Assembly: GCA_947624425.1 (NCBI GenBank)
Contig: CANQKG010000043.1
Location: 1 to 9,177 of the forward strand
Length of the DNA stretch: 9,177 bases
DNA from: an uncultured Clostridia bacterium
GTDB lineage: Bacteria; Bacillota; Clostridia; Oscillospirales; Ruminococcaceae
Direction: 5' to 3'
A program made the position numbers and the translations under genes. A model generated the notes under the pieces. The model saw nothing but the letters and a program-made list of their open reading frames with translations. It had not been told where the DNA came from and did not search any database. Below are positions 1-6,089 of this stretch, in pieces; the stretch's first letter is position 1; every line of letters begins with the position of its first letter.

Positions 1-158
1 CGCATTTCGTCAACGCTCATGTTGTCGAGCATTATTATATCCGCGCCCGCGTCGAGCGCTTCTCTGAGCATATCCAGATTTTCAACCTCTATCTCTATCT
101 TTCTTACAAACGGAGCGTACGCCTTCGCAGCCGCTACCGCTTCCTTTACTCCGCCGGC
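1..158 (-). pseudogene. nadC: nadC fragment (quinolinate phosphoribosyltransferase), lacking its 5' end
   Basis: Read on the minus strand from about 158 down to 1, one frame gives AAGGVKEAVAAAKAY, then APFVRKIEIEVENLDML, then ALDAGADIIMLDNMSVDEMR. This is the middle of nicotinate-nucleotide pyrophosphorylase, which makes nicotinate mononucleotide from quinolinate and PRPP in NAD synthesis. The EVEN and DNM segments lie in the phosphoribosyl-binding half of the barrel in this family. The preceding IKDNHI segment and the roughly 150 N-terminal residues are absent. Upstream the frame runs as non-homologous sequence to a TGA at 222-224, with no ATG, GTG or TTG codon before homology starts, so this piece cannot be translated as a normal NadC. 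The 3' part runs off the window. Codon choice (repeated ATA for Ile, AGA for Arg) differs from the neighbours, which favour ATC and CGC/CGG. It is either a recombination remnant or a chimeric assembly join. The family call is firm; the origin is open. Confidence 0.8.
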
Positions 159-1000
159 AGCGCGATCTGCTGACTTGCGATCTCCTCCAGCCGCCGCAAA
201 GCCTCGGCAGACTGCGGCGTATCAAGCGGATTGTCCTCGATCAGGCGGGTGAGCGCCGCCACGGCCTCCTGATACTCCGCCGCCTCGTCCCGATCGGGAT
301 TGTCATAGGGCTTTTTGATGGCCAGCGCAAAATCCTCCGGCAGGCCGCTCCACCCCATTTTCGCCTCCAGCGGCGATCCCGCCAGATAGTACCGGTCGCC
401 CCGCACATAGGGGTTATCCGGGAACAGCTCCTCCAGATAGACAAACCGATCCACCGTCTGCGGCTCCTGTCCCGCCAGTTCGTAATAGGTCAGCCGATGA
501 TAGGTGAAATCGTCCAGCAGGTAGATCGCCGGCGTCTGGGAGGTCAGCGTTACGGTGAGCTGCACCTCCATCGTATTATACCGCTGTGCGTCTTGCTGCG
601 GGTCTTCCATCAGATCCAATGCGGCTGCCTGTACCTGCTGTTTGCCGTCCCCGTCGATATCCGAGGTGTAGGGCGCAAAAAGCGCCTCCAGATCGTTTTG
701 CAGCTTCGAAGCGCCCTGCACCGTTGCAATCTGCAGGGTGATATCGCTTTTTTCTTTCGTGACCAGATCCACGATCAGAAAGCCGAAGATAAACAGTCCC
801 AACGCCGTACCCAGCACCGCCCATTTATAATGGTACCAGAAGTTTGCGAGCTTCTCCCGCGGCGTTTTGGGTACCAGCTCCTCCTCGGTCGGGATCACCT
901 GTCCCTTGATGATGCCCTGCTTGACCTTTTTCATCAGCACGGCGTCCCGCTTCGCCTGTTCCCAGCGATCCAGTTCCTCCTGTGTTTCCCGCTCCGACAT
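146..1000 (-). CDS. Single-pass membrane protein of unknown function, third gene of the bPH2 operon
   Basis: This is a 284-residue protein that I cannot assign to a named family. A charged N-terminal part (1-55, with a Lys-rich stretch around 24-33 and an NFWYHYKW motif at 53-60) precedes one transmembrane helix at about 61-80. By the positive-inside rule the N-terminus is cytoplasmic and residues 82-284 lie outside. The outer part has alternating hydrophobic strands, an aromatic LDDFTYHRLTYYEL stretch (162-175) and an acidic, Ala/Gln-rich C-terminus ending LPAE. A DIDGDGK stretch at 114-120 resembles a calcium-loop core, but a single copy is weak evidence. The ATG at 1000 is preceded by GGAGGTGA at good spacing, 14 bases after the stop of the bPH2 gene, so it is probably co-transcribed and may work with those membrane proteins. 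The stop lies inside the junction with the nadC fragment, so the last few residues should be treated with caution. Confidence 0.85.
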   Translation of the reverse strand: MSERETQEELDRWEQAKRDAVLMKKVKQGIIKGQVIPTEEELVPKTPREKLANFWYHYKWAVLGTALGLFIFGFLIVDLVTKEKSDITLQIATVQGASKLQNDLEALFAPYTSDIDGDGKQQVQAAALDLMEDPQQDAQRYNTMEVQLTVTLTSQTPAIYLLDDFTYHRLTYYELAGQEPQTVDRFVYLEELFPDNPYVRGDRYYLAGSPLEAKMGWSGLPEDFALAIKKPYDNPDRDEAAEYQEAVAALTRLIEDNPLDTPQSAEALRRLEEIASQQIALPAE

Positions 1001-1014
1001 ATCCGTCACCTCCG

Positions 1015-2454
1015 TTATGATTCGCTTGGCAGCTCGGTCTCCATCAGCGCCGCAATATCCTTGAGATAGAGATTCGGCACCACGATGCGGCGGCTCTGCT
1101 CCGCATAGGGGTAAAGCAGCAGATCGCAAAAGCCGAACCACCGCTGAAAGATGGTCTGCCGGAAGGTAAACCGGGCGACCTTCTGTTTGGGCAGCGCGTA
1201 AGTGCAAAACCGAAAGCCGTAGGTGCAAAAGCAGGTATACACGCCGTCGGACAGCCCGATCCCGGTATGGAAAAAGGACGCGATCCGCACCAGCAGATAC
1301 CAGACCGCCGGTACCTCCGCCATGATCCCCACAAAAAGCAGGGTGTCCCCAAAGCTGGTGAGCAGCCGGATCAAAACCGCAAACAGCAGCCCGACCGCCG
1401 CAATCAGCAGCGTGGGGATCAGCAGAAAGCGGGTGATGGTCTGCACACGGGGACGAAGGGTGCGCTCGCCCCGTTTGATCTCGGGCAGAAGGAGCTTCAA
1501 ATTCCGCCTTGCCTCCTGCCGGTCCGCCGCCGGCATCAGTACCGCGACCTCGTTTTTCTGCTTGCCGTAGCCGGTACAACGGACAAAGACGGAGTAAAGC
1601 CCCAAAAGCTTTGTCATCAGGCTTTGCCGGATCTCCACCAGATGGATGCGATCCACCTGAAGCAGATATTTCCGCCAGACGATCACGCCGGTATTGATTT
1701 GAATGGTATTCCCCTTGCGGGTGGTAGAAAAGCCGCGGTGCCGCACCAATCCCATCAAAAAGGAAATGAGCCAGCCGCCCAAAATCACATAGGCAAGGAT
1801 CGCGGCGGCAGGCGGCAGCCCGAACGCCAGAAAGTTTGCCAGATCGGTCAGGCCGGTATAGATGGTATCCTGAAACTCGGTGCCGAAGATCCGCCCCGCC
1901 TGGGTGAAGAAGGTCCAGAAGAACAGCGCGCCGGTCAGGGTATTGGAGGTGATGAGGGAAAGCGCCGCGATATAAAGCCATTTCGGCTGATACACCCGCT
2001 TCACCGCACGGGTGGCGGAAAGCCACCGCGTCGCCTTCCGGAAAAGATACTCCGCGTCCTTTTTCCGAAGGGTGAGCCGTGCATCGCTCCGGCTCCCGGC
2101 GCCCGCGTCGGTATCGAGATAGATCCGCACCGCGCCGATGGGAATATAATAAAAGGGCTTTTCGTACCGCAGGCTGGAAAGCTGCGCATAGGGCAGGAAC
2201 CTATCCTCCCGCCGAAAGACGCCGGTGACGATCCGAACTCCGTCCTGAAGCACACAGCAGCTGCTCGACAGCCAGACGGCAAAGCCCAGAAAGAGGATCA
2301 AAAACAGCACCGCAAGGTCAAGCCACGCGCCGCGCAGCCAGATCAGTACGCTGCTGCGCAGAGACAGCAGACCGCGCAGCAGCGGCAGCAGCAACAGCAG
2401 CACAAAGCGGGACATACTCTCGATGATATAAACGGGGTGCGGGCGCCGCTTCAT
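1015..2454 (-). CDS. YdbT-like membrane protein with three bacterial PH (bPH2) domains
   Basis: This 479-residue integral membrane protein has the architecture of B. subtilis YdbT: paired hydrophobic helices alternating with bPH2 (DUF304) domains. Helices lie at about 15-33 and 45-64, then bPH2 domain 1 at about 66-145; helices at about 158-184 and 205-235, then domain 2 at about 237-325 (TRKGNTIQINTGVIVWRK, QVDRIHLVEIRQSLM, LGLYSV); helices at about 340-365 and 368-395, then domain 3 at about 400-475 (LPKQKVARFTFRQTIFQRWF). The recurring pattern of a basic strand, then I/V..RQ and a G-rich turn is typical of these domains. In Bacillus the ydbST pair belongs to the SigW envelope-stress regulon and is linked to resistance to antimicrobial compounds; a similar envelope role here is inference. 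The ATG at 2452-2454 overlaps the TGA of the upstream gene (ATGA) and follows GGAGGAGGG by six bases, indicating translational coupling. Confidence 0.88.
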   Translation of the reverse strand: MKRRPHPVYIIESMSRFVLLLLLPLLRGLLSLRSSVLIWLRGAWLDLAVLFLILFLGFAVWLSSSCCVLQDGVRIVTGVFRREDRFLPYAQLSSLRYEKPFYYIPIGAVRIYLDTDAGAGSRSDARLTLRKKDAEYLFRKATRWLSATRAVKRVYQPKWLYIAALSLITSNTLTGALFFWTFFTQAGRIFGTEFQDTIYTGLTDLANFLAFGLPPAAAILAYVILGGWLISFLMGLVRHRGFSTTRKGNTIQINTGVIVWRKYLLQVDRIHLVEIRQSLMTKLLGLYSVFVRCTGYGKQKNEVAVLMPAADRQEARRNLKLLLPEIKRGERTLRPRVQTITRFLLIPTLLIAAVGLLFAVLIRLLTSFGDTLLFVGIMAEVPAVWYLLVRIASFFHTGIGLSDGVYTCFCTYGFRFCTYALPKQKVARFTFRQTIFQRWFGFCDLLLYPYAEQSRRIVVPNLYLKDIAALMETELPSES

Positions 2455-2912
2455 AACGCACCCTCCTCCCGTTCGGACAACCGGTAGAGCAGGGCGTTTG
2501 CCTTTTGCTTGGGCAGCCAGCCCAGCACGATCTGCGCACCCGCCGCCTGCACCAGCAAGGTGCAGGTGCCAAGCAGATAGTACGCGGGGGTTTTGACGAC
2601 CGAAACATAGACGATCTGCTCCCGGTTCATCACCTGCTTTTTATGAAAGAAAATACCGCCCTGCACCAGAAGCTGCCGGTCGTCCAGCAGATAGCACATC
2701 GACCGGTGGAGCGCCGGGAGATAATAAAGCGCCAGATAAAGTGCGATCACGGTCATCGGCACGGCGATATAGCACCAGATCCGGGTAAGGGGAGTGAGAA
2801 AGTAGGACATACTGCCGAGCAAAAACCCGTAGATCGCGAGCGTGAGCAGGATCCAGAACAGTTTAGCGCGGTACGCGATCGGCTCCATACCGGCCGGTCT
2901 GCGGTTTTTCAT
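2451..2912 (-). CDS. YdbS-like small bPH2-domain membrane protein
   Basis: This is a 153-residue protein with two transmembrane helices at about 17-37 and 45-66, followed by one bPH2 (DUF304) domain at about 70-145. The domain shows YLLDDRQLLVQGGIFFHKKQ, then MNREQIVYVSVVKTPAYYLLGTC, then a strand ending GWLPKQKANALLYRL. That order, and the position directly before a triple-bPH2 protein, match the ydbS-ydbT pair of Bacillus. The two proteins probably act together in the membrane; their molecular activity is not established. The start ATG at 2912 is preceded by GAGGTGA with six-base spacing. An in-frame Met at residue 9 lacks a comparable site. This is the first gene of the minus-strand operon, behind a good predicted promoter at 2946-2974. 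Confidence 0.87.
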   Translation of the reverse strand: MKNRRPAGMEPIAYRAKLFWILLTLAIYGFLLGSMSYFLTPLTRIWCYIAVPMTVIALYLALYYLPALHRSMCYLLDDRQLLVQGGIFFHKKQVMNREQIVYVSVVKTPAYYLLGTCTLLVQAAGAQIVLGWLPKQKANALLYRLSEREEGAL

Positions 2913-2945
2913 GCTCTGTCACCTCGCTCAACCCATATATAAGTT

Positions 2946-2974
2946 ATCATACCATAATCCTGCCCGAAATGCAA
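2946..2974 (-). promoter_or_regulatory. Predicted SigA-type promoter for the bPH2 operon
   Basis: On the minus strand TTGCAT (2974-2969) and TATGAT (2951-2946) are separated by 17 bases, and a TGG directly before the -10 makes it an extended -10. The predicted start of transcription is near 2940, leaving a leader of about 27 bases with GAGGTGA before the ATG at 2912. It resembles a housekeeping promoter rather than the GAAAC/CGTC type used by SigW for Bacillus ydbST. Confidence 0.7.
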
Positions 2975-2995
2975 AGAAAAATCATCGGTTCTTTA

Positions 2996-3024
2996 TTGAC
3001 TTGCCGATGTTGATATGGTATAGT
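2996..3024 (+). promoter_or_regulatory. Predicted SigA-type promoter for the GH18 gene
   Basis: TTGACT (2996-3001), a 17-base spacer and TATAGT (3019-3024), with TGG before the -10, form a near-consensus extended -10 promoter. Predicted transcription starts near 3031, and GGGAG at 3044-3048 lies nine bases before the ATG at 3058. It points away from the promoter of the minus-strand operon; the two -35 boxes are 21 bases apart. Confidence 0.78.
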
Positions 3025-3057
3025 AACCAAAAAAGAAGAAAAAGGGAGTATTCCATC

Positions 3058-4065
3058 ATGTCACAGCCGATTCTGGCCGCCTACTGTACCGACGGCGGTA
3101 TTGAACGCCTAAACGAAGCGGACGCGAAAAAAATCGATATCTTCTACTACTGCTTTATCCGCGTCAACGAAAAGGGAGATTTTTCCTTTGCCGAACTGAA
3201 CCATGCCGATTATCTCCCCCGTCTGCGGGAGATGAATCCCGACATGAAGATCGTGCTGACTTTTGCCAGCGAGGGCGCGGGGCTTGGCCTTTGCACCCAC
3301 GGAAAGGCCGCCTGCGACGCGGTCGCCCAAAAGATGGTGCGCACCGCGATCGACCTCGGCTTTGACGGGATCGATGTGGACTGGGAATTCCCCGGCGACC
3401 CGACCCGCGATATGCGGGAGCGGGAGAACTATATTCTGCTGATCTGCTCGCTGCGGGAGCAGATGGACAAATTAAGCCCCGACCGGCGGCTCCTTTTATC
3501 CCTTGCGGTGCCCGCTACCGGCTTTTGCTTTGACTCGCTGGAAGGGTGTATCGATTTGGTCGATTATGTCAACCTGATGACCTACGACATCAACGCCGGC
3601 GTGCATTACACCGTTCACCACACCCCGCCCCGTCGGCCGGATACCGACATCGTGCGGGGCGGCAGCGTGGAGGAAGGCATTGCCGCCTACCTTTCGCTGG
3701 GCGTGCCGCGGGAGAAAATGCTGCTCGGCGCGGCATGGTACTCCCGCACCTGGCACAATGTCCGCTCGGATACGGACGGACTGTACGCCTATGCGGGTGA
3801 AAAAAGCGATTACGGTCCCGATTACCCCTGGCTGAAAAACGAGTTCATCAACAAAAACGGCTATGTCCGCTACTGGGACGATACGGCGAAAGCGCCCTAC
3901 CTGTTCAACGGCGAGCATTTTATCACTTACGACGATCCCGATTCGGTGCGGGAAAAATGCAAAATGGTATCCGAATTCGGGGTTGCCGGCATCATGGTAT
4001 GGGAATATCGGTACGATACCGATCATACCCTGCTTTCGCTGATGCGGGAAGCATTGGACAACTGA
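3058..4065 (+). CDS. Glycoside hydrolase family 18 protein (chitinase-like), cytoplasmic
   Basis: This 335-residue single-domain GH18 protein is a TIM-barrel hydrolase family that cleaves beta-1,4 GlcNAc linkages by substrate-assisted catalysis. The family signature DxxDxDxE is intact as DGIDVDWE at 103-110, with Glu110 the expected acid/base and Asp108 its helper. The MTYD motif (174-177) that positions the substrate N-acetyl group and the late barrel Trp (VWEYRYD, Trp315) are also present, as is LGVPREKMLLGAAWYSR (214-230), typical of barrel strand 6. There is no signal peptide, membrane helix, LysM or carbohydrate-binding module, so it should act inside the cell, for instance on imported chito-oligosaccharides, N-glycan cores or recycled wall fragments; the substrate is not readable from sequence. 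The ATG at 3058 was chosen because the promoter ends just upstream and GGGAG precedes it. A CPBP protease gene follows after 23 bases. Confidence 0.92.
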   Translation: MSQPILAAYCTDGGIERLNEADAKKIDIFYYCFIRVNEKGDFSFAELNHADYLPRLREMNPDMKIVLTFASEGAGLGLCTHGKAACDAVAQKMVRTAIDLGFDGIDVDWEFPGDPTRDMRERENYILLICSLREQMDKLSPDRRLLLSLAVPATGFCFDSLEGCIDLVDYVNLMTYDINAGVHYTVHHTPPRRPDTDIVRGGSVEEGIAAYLSLGVPREKMLLGAAWYSRTWHNVRSDTDGLYAYAGEKSDYGPDYPWLKNEFINKNGYVRYWDDTAKAPYLFNGEHFITYDDPDSVREKCKMVSEFGVAGIMVWEYRYDTDHTLLSLMREALDN

Positions 4066-4088
4066 CCGGGCGGAAAGGAGTCTACTTC

Positions 4089-5096
4089 ATGGACGAGTGG
4101 TACGGGCGTCCCGATTGGGATCCCAAGGCCGGAGCCGCAAAAGCGATCCGACGGCAGGCAGCGCGAAACGGTGCCATGCTGCTGGGCGCGTTTGCGCTGA
4201 CCTTTTTGCTGGCGCGGTGTGCCGCCTATCCCGCCGCGCTGCTGGCGCGGAGGCTTTCTCCCACCGGCGCGGAAATTCTCCAAACCCTCTGCAACCATCT
4301 GCCGTTTTACATGGCCGCTTTGATCATCTTCAAAGCGGCACAGGGAAAAAACGGCTTTCGGGCGCGCGACTACCTCAGAAAGCCGCAGCTGCCCGCCGGG
4401 CAGATCCTATCGCTTATGGTGATCGCCATCGGCGCCAGCTATGCCGCGAATTTTGCCACCTCCTATCTGGAGCAGATGTTGGAAAACCTCTTTCACCTGC
4501 CCGTCTCGGCGCCCAGCACCGTATCGCTCGGCTCGCCGGTCGTCACGGCGATCCAGCTGATCTCCCTCTGTCTTGTCACGCCGCTGGTGGAGGAGCTGCT
4601 CTTCCGAGGCAGTCTGCTTGGCGAAACCCTCCCGCTCGGGACGGCCTTCGCCGTTTTGACAAGCGCCCTCTCGTTCGGACTGTTCCATATGTCCGCCGCG
4701 ATCCCCTTTGCCGCGGTCATGGGCTTGTGCAGCGGTTATCTGACCGTGCGGTGCCGCAGCCTGCTGCCGAGCATCGGCGTCCATGCCGTCATCAACACCT
4801 GCTCCCTTTTGAGCAACACGCTGGCTCGGTTCCTCTCGACCGCCGAGGAAAGCTCCCTTTCCTTTTTCCTTGCCGCATGGGGCAATATGCTGCTGGAAGG
4901 CGTTATCATCCTTTCGATCCCGGCCGCGGCGGTGCTGGCGGCGGTTTGGCACAAAAAACTGTTTGTCCCGCTGCCAAACGGCTGTCCCATCCTGACCGGA
5001 AAAGAAAAATGCAAGGTCTACTGGACCCACCCGGTTTCGATCGCTTTTTTGATACTGGTCGTGATCGCCACGGTGTTTTCGGTATTGGCGGCATGA
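4089..5096 (+). CDS. CPBP (CAAX/Abi-type) intramembrane metalloprotease
   Basis: This 335-residue polytopic membrane protein has about eight hydrophobic segments (roughly 30-52, 70-84, 104-124, 150-167, 183-199, 203-219, 227-245 and 258-286) plus a C-terminal helix at 315-334. All three CPBP motifs are intact: EELLFR at 168-173 (EExxxR), FGLFH at 196-200 (FxxxH) and HAVIN at 232-236 (HxxxN). Together these form the metal and substrate site of Rce1-like proteases. Bacterial members act in peptide maturation, bacteriocin self-immunity or membrane protein processing; nothing here fixes the substrate. No bacteriocin gene is adjacent, although a RiPP cassette lies about 1 kb downstream. The ATG at 4089 follows AAAGGAG (4074-4080) by eight bases and sits 23 bases after the GH18 stop, so the two genes are probably co-transcribed. 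Confidence 0.92.
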   Translation: MDEWYGRPDWDPKAGAAKAIRRQAARNGAMLLGAFALTFLLARCAAYPAALLARRLSPTGAEILQTLCNHLPFYMAALIIFKAAQGKNGFRARDYLRKPQLPAGQILSLMVIAIGASYAANFATSYLEQMLENLFHLPVSAPSTVSLGSPVVTAIQLISLCLVTPLVEELLFRGSLLGETLPLGTAFAVLTSALSFGLFHMSAAIPFAAVMGLCSGYLTVRCRSLLPSIGVHAVINTCSLLSNTLARFLSTAEESSLSFFLAAWGNMLLEGVIILSIPAAAVLAAVWHKKLFVPLPNGCPILTGKEKCKVYWTHPVSIAFLILVVIATVFSVLAA

Positions 5097-5104
5097 CAGA
5101 AAAA

Positions 5105-5118
5105 CCTCTTGCCAGAGG
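5105..5118. repeat. Short inverted repeat over the yajC -35 box
   Basis: CCTCT and AGAGG flank a TGCC centre. No T-run follows, so it is not a good terminator. Its overlap with the predicted -35 hexamer makes it a possible operator, but arms of five bases can arise by chance. Confidence 0.3.
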
Positions 5119-5137
5119 CGGGAAGTTATGATATGAT
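5109..5137 (+). promoter_or_regulatory. Predicted promoter for yajC
   Basis: TTGCCA (5109-5114) and TATGAT (5132-5137) are separated by 17 bases, with TGA immediately before the -10 (extended -10). Transcription would begin near 5144, giving a leader of about 27 bases with AGGAG (5158-5162) eight bases before the yajC ATG. The -35 box lies inside a 5+4+5 inverted repeat at 5105-5118. Confidence 0.65.
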
Positions 5138-5170
5138 AATAGTAATGAATTGCCAAAAGGAGAGAAACCA

Positions 5171-5533
5171 ATGAATCTGTTTTTATTAGAGGCTGCCGAG
5201 ACCGCCGAAGCCAGTGCAGCCTCCGCCGTTGAGCAAACCCCCGGCAACACGGCGCTTGTCATGCTGATGCAGTTTGCGCCGCTGATACTGCTGATCGTGG
5301 TGTTCTACTTCCTGCTGATCCGCCCGCAGCGGAAGCGGGATAAGGAAGCCGCCGAGATGCGGAACAATCTCCAGATCGGGGACGAAGTGGTGACCACCGG
5401 CGGCATTGTCGGGATCGTGGTCAATATCAAGGACGATACCATTGTGCTGGAAACCGGCAGCGACCGCAGCAAGGTGCGGATCAAACGGTGGGCGATCTCC
5501 AGCAATGAAACCGCGCACGACGATCAGGACTGA
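5171..5533 (+). CDS. yajC: Preprotein translocase subunit YajC
   Basis: This 120-residue protein is the accessory subunit of the Sec translocase that associates with SecDF and SecYEG at the cytoplasmic membrane. One transmembrane helix at about 35-52 ends in the family hallmark YFLLIRPQRKRDKE (about 53-66). A cytoplasmic domain follows, containing LQIGDEVVTTGGIVGIV and a DDTIVLETG strand pair, both conserved in YajC. The N-terminal stretch before the helix is Ala/Glu-rich and longer than in E. coli YajC. The ATG at 5171 is chosen because AGGAG lies eight bases upstream; an in-frame ATG at 5150 lies almost at the predicted transcription start and has no ribosome binding site. secD and secF do not follow within this window. 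Confidence 0.96.
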   Translation: MNLFLLEAAETAEASAASAVEQTPGNTALVMLMQFAPLILLIVVFYFLLIRPQRKRDKEAAEMRNNLQIGDEVVTTGGIVGIVVNIKDDTIVLETGSDRSKVRIKRWAISSNETAHDDQD

Positions 5534-5564
5534 TCCGGCATATTGACTTTGTCTTCCGCATAAA

Positions 5565-5579
5565 GTAGCAATGTACTAC
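5565..5579. repeat. Imperfect 15-base palindrome upstream of the TIGR04086-type gene
   Basis: GTAG at 5565-5568 faces CTAC at 5576-5579, with five of seven positions pairing around T5572. It lies in the 75-base gap after yajC, 17 bases downstream of a TTGACT (5543-5548) that lacks a good -10. It could be a binding site or chance. Confidence 0.25.
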
Positions 5580-5608
5580 CTTGCGAAACTATGAGAGGAA
5601 GATGTGAG

Positions 5609-6010
5609 ATGTTTGAATCCCTGCGCAAATCAAAAATGCGCTTCGTACTCGGCCCGTTTTGCCTTGGCATCCTCTGCGGAACGGGAACCGTTTTGCTGCT
5701 GATGCTGCTGACGGCGGCGGTGCTGCATTTTGCGGATCTTCCGCTGGCGGCGCTGTCGGTGATCGGCACGGTGATCCTCATGGCGGGCGGCTTTCTCGGC
5801 ACCTTTGTCACCGCCCTGATCGCAAGGCGTATGGGGCTTTTGATCGGGATCGCCTCCGGCGCGGTGTTCGCCGGCATCTCCCTGCTTGCGGGCAGGCTGG
5901 TATCCGACGTGGGCGGCACGCCTGTGTGGAGCCGGTTTTTCCTGCTGCTTGCCGCCGCTATTGTGGGCGGCATACTCGGGGTCAACAAAAAACAGCGCAG
6001 GCGGCGATAA
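5609..6010 (+). CDS. Four-helix small membrane protein, TIGR04086 type
   Basis: This 133-residue very hydrophobic protein has four predicted transmembrane segments at about 12-38, 45-70, 75-97 and 107-125, a short positively charged N-terminus and a strongly basic tail (KKQRRRR). Size, helix count, Gly-rich helices and position between yajC and the SCIFF peptide fit the TIGR04086 family of uncharacterised Clostridia membrane proteins; I recall this neighbourhood from other Clostridia, and the family function is unknown. The ATG at 5609 is preferred: AGAGGA (5594-5599) is nine bases upstream. The in-frame ATG at 5591 overlaps that site and lacks one of its own. Transcription may continue from yajC, as no terminator is visible in the gap. 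Confidence 0.82.
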   Translation: MFESLRKSKMRFVLGPFCLGILCGTGTVLLLMLLTAAVLHFADLPLAALSVIGTVILMAGGFLGTFVTALIARRMGLLIGIASGAVFAGISLLAGRLVSDVGGTPVWSRFFLLLAAAIVGGILGVNKKQRRRR

Positions 6011-6013
6011 CGC

Positions 6014-6042
6014 TTGCATATCGCGCCATAATATGCTATACT
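6014..6042 (+). promoter_or_regulatory. Predicted strong promoter for scfA
   Basis: TTGCAT (6014-6019), a 17-base spacer and TATACT (6037-6042), with TGC before the -10, make a consensus-like extended -10 promoter. It starts four bases after the stop of the upstream gene. Transcription is expected at about A6049, giving a leader of roughly 41 bases. Confidence 0.75.
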
Positions 6043-6053
6043 CAAAACAGGAA

Positions 6054-6068
6054 CCGGCGCACCGCCGG
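6054..6068 (+). promoter_or_regulatory. 5' leader hairpin of scfA mRNA
   Basis: CCGGCG (6054-6059) and CGCCGG (6063-6068) form a perfect six-base GC stem with a CAC loop. It begins about five bases from the predicted transcript start and ends six bases before the AAAGGAG at 6075-6081, so it leaves the ribosome site free. This is the geometry of a 5' stabilising stem-loop; the role is inferred. Confidence 0.55.
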
Positions 6069-6089
6069 AAAAGCAAAGGAGTTACGGTC

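Noticed and set aside
114..132. Tandem-repeat-like purine and pyrimidine runs near the left end
   Set aside because: The CTATCTCTATCTTT run at about 91-104 is simply the antisense of the KIEIE-coding part of nadC; no repeat unit beyond that was seen.
19..252. Plus-strand short open frame at the left end
   Set aside because: Ser/Ala-rich translation is the antisense of the nadC fragment and the C-terminus of the minus-strand gene.
1001..2026. Open frame continuing upstream of the ATG at 1000 on the minus strand
   Set aside because: It overlaps the bPH2 protein in another frame and gives low-complexity Arg/Gly/His-rich translation; the strong GGAGGTGA at 1000 marks the true start.
1267..2487. 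Long plus-strand open frame of about 406 codons opposite the bPH2 gene
   Set aside because: Antisense shadow of a GC-rich gene: Gln/Arg/Pro-rich translation, no domain, while the minus strand encodes a clear bPH2 protein.
2842..3057. In-frame upstream extension of the GH18 protein, including a Met at 3007
   Set aside because: It would run through the predicted promoter and the divergent gene's start, has no ribosome site, and does not look like a signal peptide; the ATG at 3058 has GGGAG upstream.
5097..5125. Terminator after the CPBP protease gene
   Set aside because: The only hairpin (5105-5118) has five-base arms and no following T-run; it overlaps the yajC promoter instead.
5150..5170. 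Alternative yajC start at the ATG at 5150
   Set aside because: It lies within about six bases of the predicted transcription start, has no ribosome site of its own, and would contain the AGGAG that serves the ATG at 5171.
4407..5171. Minus-strand open frame of about 254 codons opposite the CPBP protease gene
   Set aside because: Shadow frame; charged low-complexity translation, while the plus strand carries all three CPBP motifs.
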